DNA of 25,881 bases from Oscillospiraceae bacterium (GTDB lineage Bacteria; Bacillota; Clostridia; Oscillospirales; UBA644), in the NCBI GenBank assembly GCA_015067385.1, contig SVMP01000009.1:1-25881 (forward strand), written 5' to 3'. Both the position numbers and the translations under genes were made by a program. This document shows positions 24,195 through 25,881 of the stretch, piece after piece. Position 1 is the first letter of the stretch. Every line of letters begins with the position of its first letter. Below the pieces are notes generated by a model, which worked only from the letters and a program-made list of their open reading frames with translations, was not told the origin of the DNA and made no database searches.

Positions 24195-24617
24195 ATGAAA
24201 ATATTGGCTGTTGACTACGGGCTTTCACGTACGGGACTTGCAGTTTCCGATATAATGGGGACGATCGCAACTCCGCTTGAACATCTTCCGTCCAGAAACG
24301 AGGACAAGATGCTTGCGGCGCTTCTGAACGTGATCTCAACTGTAAAGCCCGAAAAAATAATTATGGGTCTGCCTCTTCGCACGGATATGCGTGAGAGTGA
24401 TATGGCGGAACGTGTGAAGGCTTTTGCCGTTCGTCTTAAAGATGAATGCGGACTTGAGGTTGAGCTTTTGAGCGAAATGTATACCACGGTTATCGCTTCG
24501 AAGCTGCTTCATGAAAATGAAAAAAACTCAAAAAAACAAAGAGGACTTATCGACAGCGCCGCTGCCGCCGTCCTGTTGCAAAGCTATCTTGATAAACAAA
24601 AAAATAATTCATTATAA
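24195..24617 (+). CDS. ruvX: Putative pre-16S rRNA nuclease / Holliday-junction resolvase-like YqgF
   Basis: A 140-residue RNase H-fold protein. MKILAVDYGLSRTGLAVSD carries the first catalytic Asp (D7); the segment MGLPLRTDMRESDMAERV follows. The family DERLTT motif reads SEMYTT: the Glu is kept but its flanking Asp and Arg are changed. The last Asp is in LIDSAAAAVLLQSYLD. YqgF trims 16S rRNA 5' ends and was first described as a resolvase homologue. Only a weak ribosome site precedes ATG 24195. It is unusual to see it between a glycosidase and a sugar-isomerase-like gene. Confidence 0.9.
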   Translation: MKILAVDYGLSRTGLAVSDIMGTIATPLEHLPSRNEDKMLAALLNVISTVKPEKIIMGLPLRTDMRESDMAERVKAFAVRLKDECGLEVELLSEMYTTVIASKLLHENEKNSKKQRGLIDSAAAAVLLQSYLDKQKNNSL

Positions 24618-24632
24618 AGGAGAATGATCGTT

Positions 24633-25881
24633 ATGATAAATATTCCTAACGTAAAAACAGGTATCGTAGCCGTAAGCCGCGACTGTTTTCCTATGTCTTT
24701 AAGTAAAAGAAGAAGAGAAACTGTCGTTGCGGAATGCAATAAGGCAGGTCTTAATGTTTTCGAAGCTCAGACTATCGTTGAAAACGAAAAAGATGCAATG
24801 GCTGCTCTTAACGAAGTAAATCTTGCAGGTGTTAATGCTCTCGTTATTTTCCTCGGTAACTTCGGTCCCGAAGGCCCCGAAACAATGCTCGCTCAGAAAT
24901 TCAACGGTCCCGTTATGTTTGTAGCGGCTGCTGAAGAATCCGACGAAGACCTCATCGACGGCAGAGGCGACGCTTATTGCGGTATGCTCAGTATGTCCGT
25001 TAATATGCTTCTCCGTAAGATCAATCCTTACATCCCCGAATATCCCGTAGGTACTGCTGACGAAGTTGCAGACATGATCGGCGAATTTGTTGATATTGCA
25101 AGAGTTTATATCGGTGTTAAGAGCCTTAAGATCATTTCTTTCGGTCCCCGTCCGTTCGACTTTGTTGCATGTAATGCTCCCATCAAGCAGCTTTACGATA
25201 TCGGTGTTGAAATTCAGGAAAACTCCGAACTTGACCTTTTTGCTTCCTTTAACGAACATAAAGGCGATGAAAGAATCCCCGCTGTTGTTGCCGAAATGGC
25301 TGAAGAACTCGGTAAAGACGGTAATACATATCCCACCGTTCTTGAAAAACTCGCTCAGTACGAACTCACCCTTCTTGACTGGGCTGAAAAGAATAAAGGC
25401 GCAAGCGAATACGTTGTTTTTGCAAATAAATGCTGGCCCGCATTCCAGACTCAGTTCGGTTTCGTTCCCTGCTATGTAAACGGCAGACTTGCTGCAAGAG
25501 GTATTCCCGTTGCTTGTGAAGTTGACCTTTACGGCGCTCTTTCCGAATTTATTCTCCAGTGCGCAACTCAGCAGCCCGTAACCCTCCTTGACGTTAACAA
25601 CACCGTTCCCAAGGATATGTACGAAAAGAACGCTATTGAAGGTTACAAACACAGCGATCTCTTTATGGGCTTCCACTGCGGTAATACTGCTGCTTGTCTT
25701 ATCAAGAAACCCATTATGAAGCATCAGCTTATCATGAAACGTACCCTCGAACCCGATAGCGAACCCAATATCTCCCGCGGTACTCTTGACGGTGCTATCA
25801 AAGACGGCGACGTTACTATCTTCAGACTCCACGGTTCTGCCGACGGTCAGCTCAGAACTTATATGGCTCAGGGTGAGATCC
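24633..25881 (+). CDS. L-fucose/L-arabinose isomerase-like protein (3' end outside window)
   Basis: From ATG 24633, preceded by AAAGGAG at 24616-24622, the frame stays open to the window end (416 codons). The protein begins MINIPNVKTGIVAVSRDCFP and has GVNALVIFLGNFGPEGPE, the ISFGPRPFDF segment, a Cys-Glu-Val-Asp-Leu-Tyr-Gly stretch near residue 293 and GFHCGNTAAC near residue 348, as in the L-fucose isomerase C-terminal-like group, which interconverts aldoses and ketoses with a metal ion. These are full-length at about 470-490 residues, so about 60 are missing. The codon choice (many CTT, GAA, AAA, GTT) suggests a well-expressed gene. With the nearby GH4 it may serve sugar use. The sugar specificity cannot be set from the fragment. 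Confidence 0.85.
   Translation, partial: MINIPNVKTGIVAVSRDCFPMSLSKRRRETVVAECNKAGLNVFEAQTIVENEKDAMAALNEVNLAGVNALVIFLGNFGPEGPETMLAQKFNGPVMFVAAAEESDEDLIDGRGDAYCGMLSMSVNMLLRKINPYIPEYPVGTADEVADMIGEFVDIARVYIGVKSLKIISFGPRPFDFVACNAPIKQLYDIGVEIQENSELDLFASFNEHKGDERIPAVVAEMAEELGKDGNTYPTVLEKLAQYELTLLDWAEKNKGASEYVVFANKCWPAFQTQFGFVPCYVNGRLAARGIPVACEVDLYGALSEFILQCATQQPVTLLDVNNTVPKDMYEKNAIEGYKHSDLFMGFHCGNTAACLIKKPIMKHQLIMKRTLEPDSEPNISRGTLDGAIKDGDVTIFRLHGSADGQLRTYMAQGEI

Noticed and set aside
24699..25832. A 377-codon open frame on the minus strand
   Set aside because: It lies wholly inside the isomerase-like gene, which has a strong ribosome site and family motifs. The antisense frame is low-complexity (Phe, Val, Ser, Asn), as produced by the complement of GAA/AAA-rich codons.
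1..25881. tRNA, rRNA, CRISPR, insertion sequence or phage attachment signals
   Set aside because: No cloverleaf-like segment, periodic repeat, transposase or integrase motif could be seen; genes are too tightly packed to leave room for them.

Overview
The window reads as chromosomal DNA of a fairly low-GC, Gram-positive anaerobe, most likely an uncultured gut-type Clostridia (Bacillota). Reasons: strong AGGAGG-type ribosome sites, tightly packed co-directional genes, the YqhQ(DUF1385)-prmC and DUF1934-argS neighbourhoods, a Noc/ParB protein, DegV, YitT and PspC proteins, and two NAD-dependent family 4 glycosidases. TGA acts as a stop throughout. No rRNA, tRNA, insertion sequence, phage gene or CRISPR array is visible, and no gap without a gene exceeds about 230 bases.

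Layout. (A) 1-3037: the end of a calcium-loop (FG-GAP/VCBS-like) protein, then a two-component pair (response regulator, histidine kinase). (B) 3081-12206: a long co-directional housekeeping run: YqhQ-like membrane protein, prmC, D-Ala-D-Ala ligase, a cytosine-C5 methyltransferase homologue whose catalytic cysteine is replaced, glutamate racemase, DUF1934 protein, argS, a homocysteine methyltransferase and tadA. It combines translation with peptidoglycan precursor supply. (C) 12241-15803: a GH4 glycosidase, a PspC peptide, a YitT-type membrane protein and a uroporphyrinogen-decarboxylase-family protein. (D) 15896-18566: htpG, preceded by a perfect 11-bp inverted repeat and a TATAAT box, running tail-to-tail into noc, the only gene on the minus strand; their coding ends overlap by 20 bases. 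(E) 18797-22509: starting from a good promoter divergent from noc, a coiled-coil protein of unknown function, a DUF2500 protein, trmL, a DegV protein and a degenerate CPBP-type membrane protein. (F) 22532-25881: a consensus promoter embedded in a perfect 14-bp inverted repeat drives acpP, followed closely by an alpha-galactosidase-type GH4, ruvX and the start of an L-fucose/L-arabinose-isomerase-like gene cut off by the window end.

The most interesting items are: the intact 540-residue C5-methyltransferase homologue with the PC-to-PY change (plus changes in motifs VI and VIII) and an unassigned C-terminal domain, lying between ddl and murI; the dyad operator over the acpP promoter; the dyad upstream of htpG; and the CPBP-like protein that has lost its metal and catalytic residues. 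No multi-gene defence or secretion system is recognisable. All identifications come from reading motifs by eye; no database search was run.
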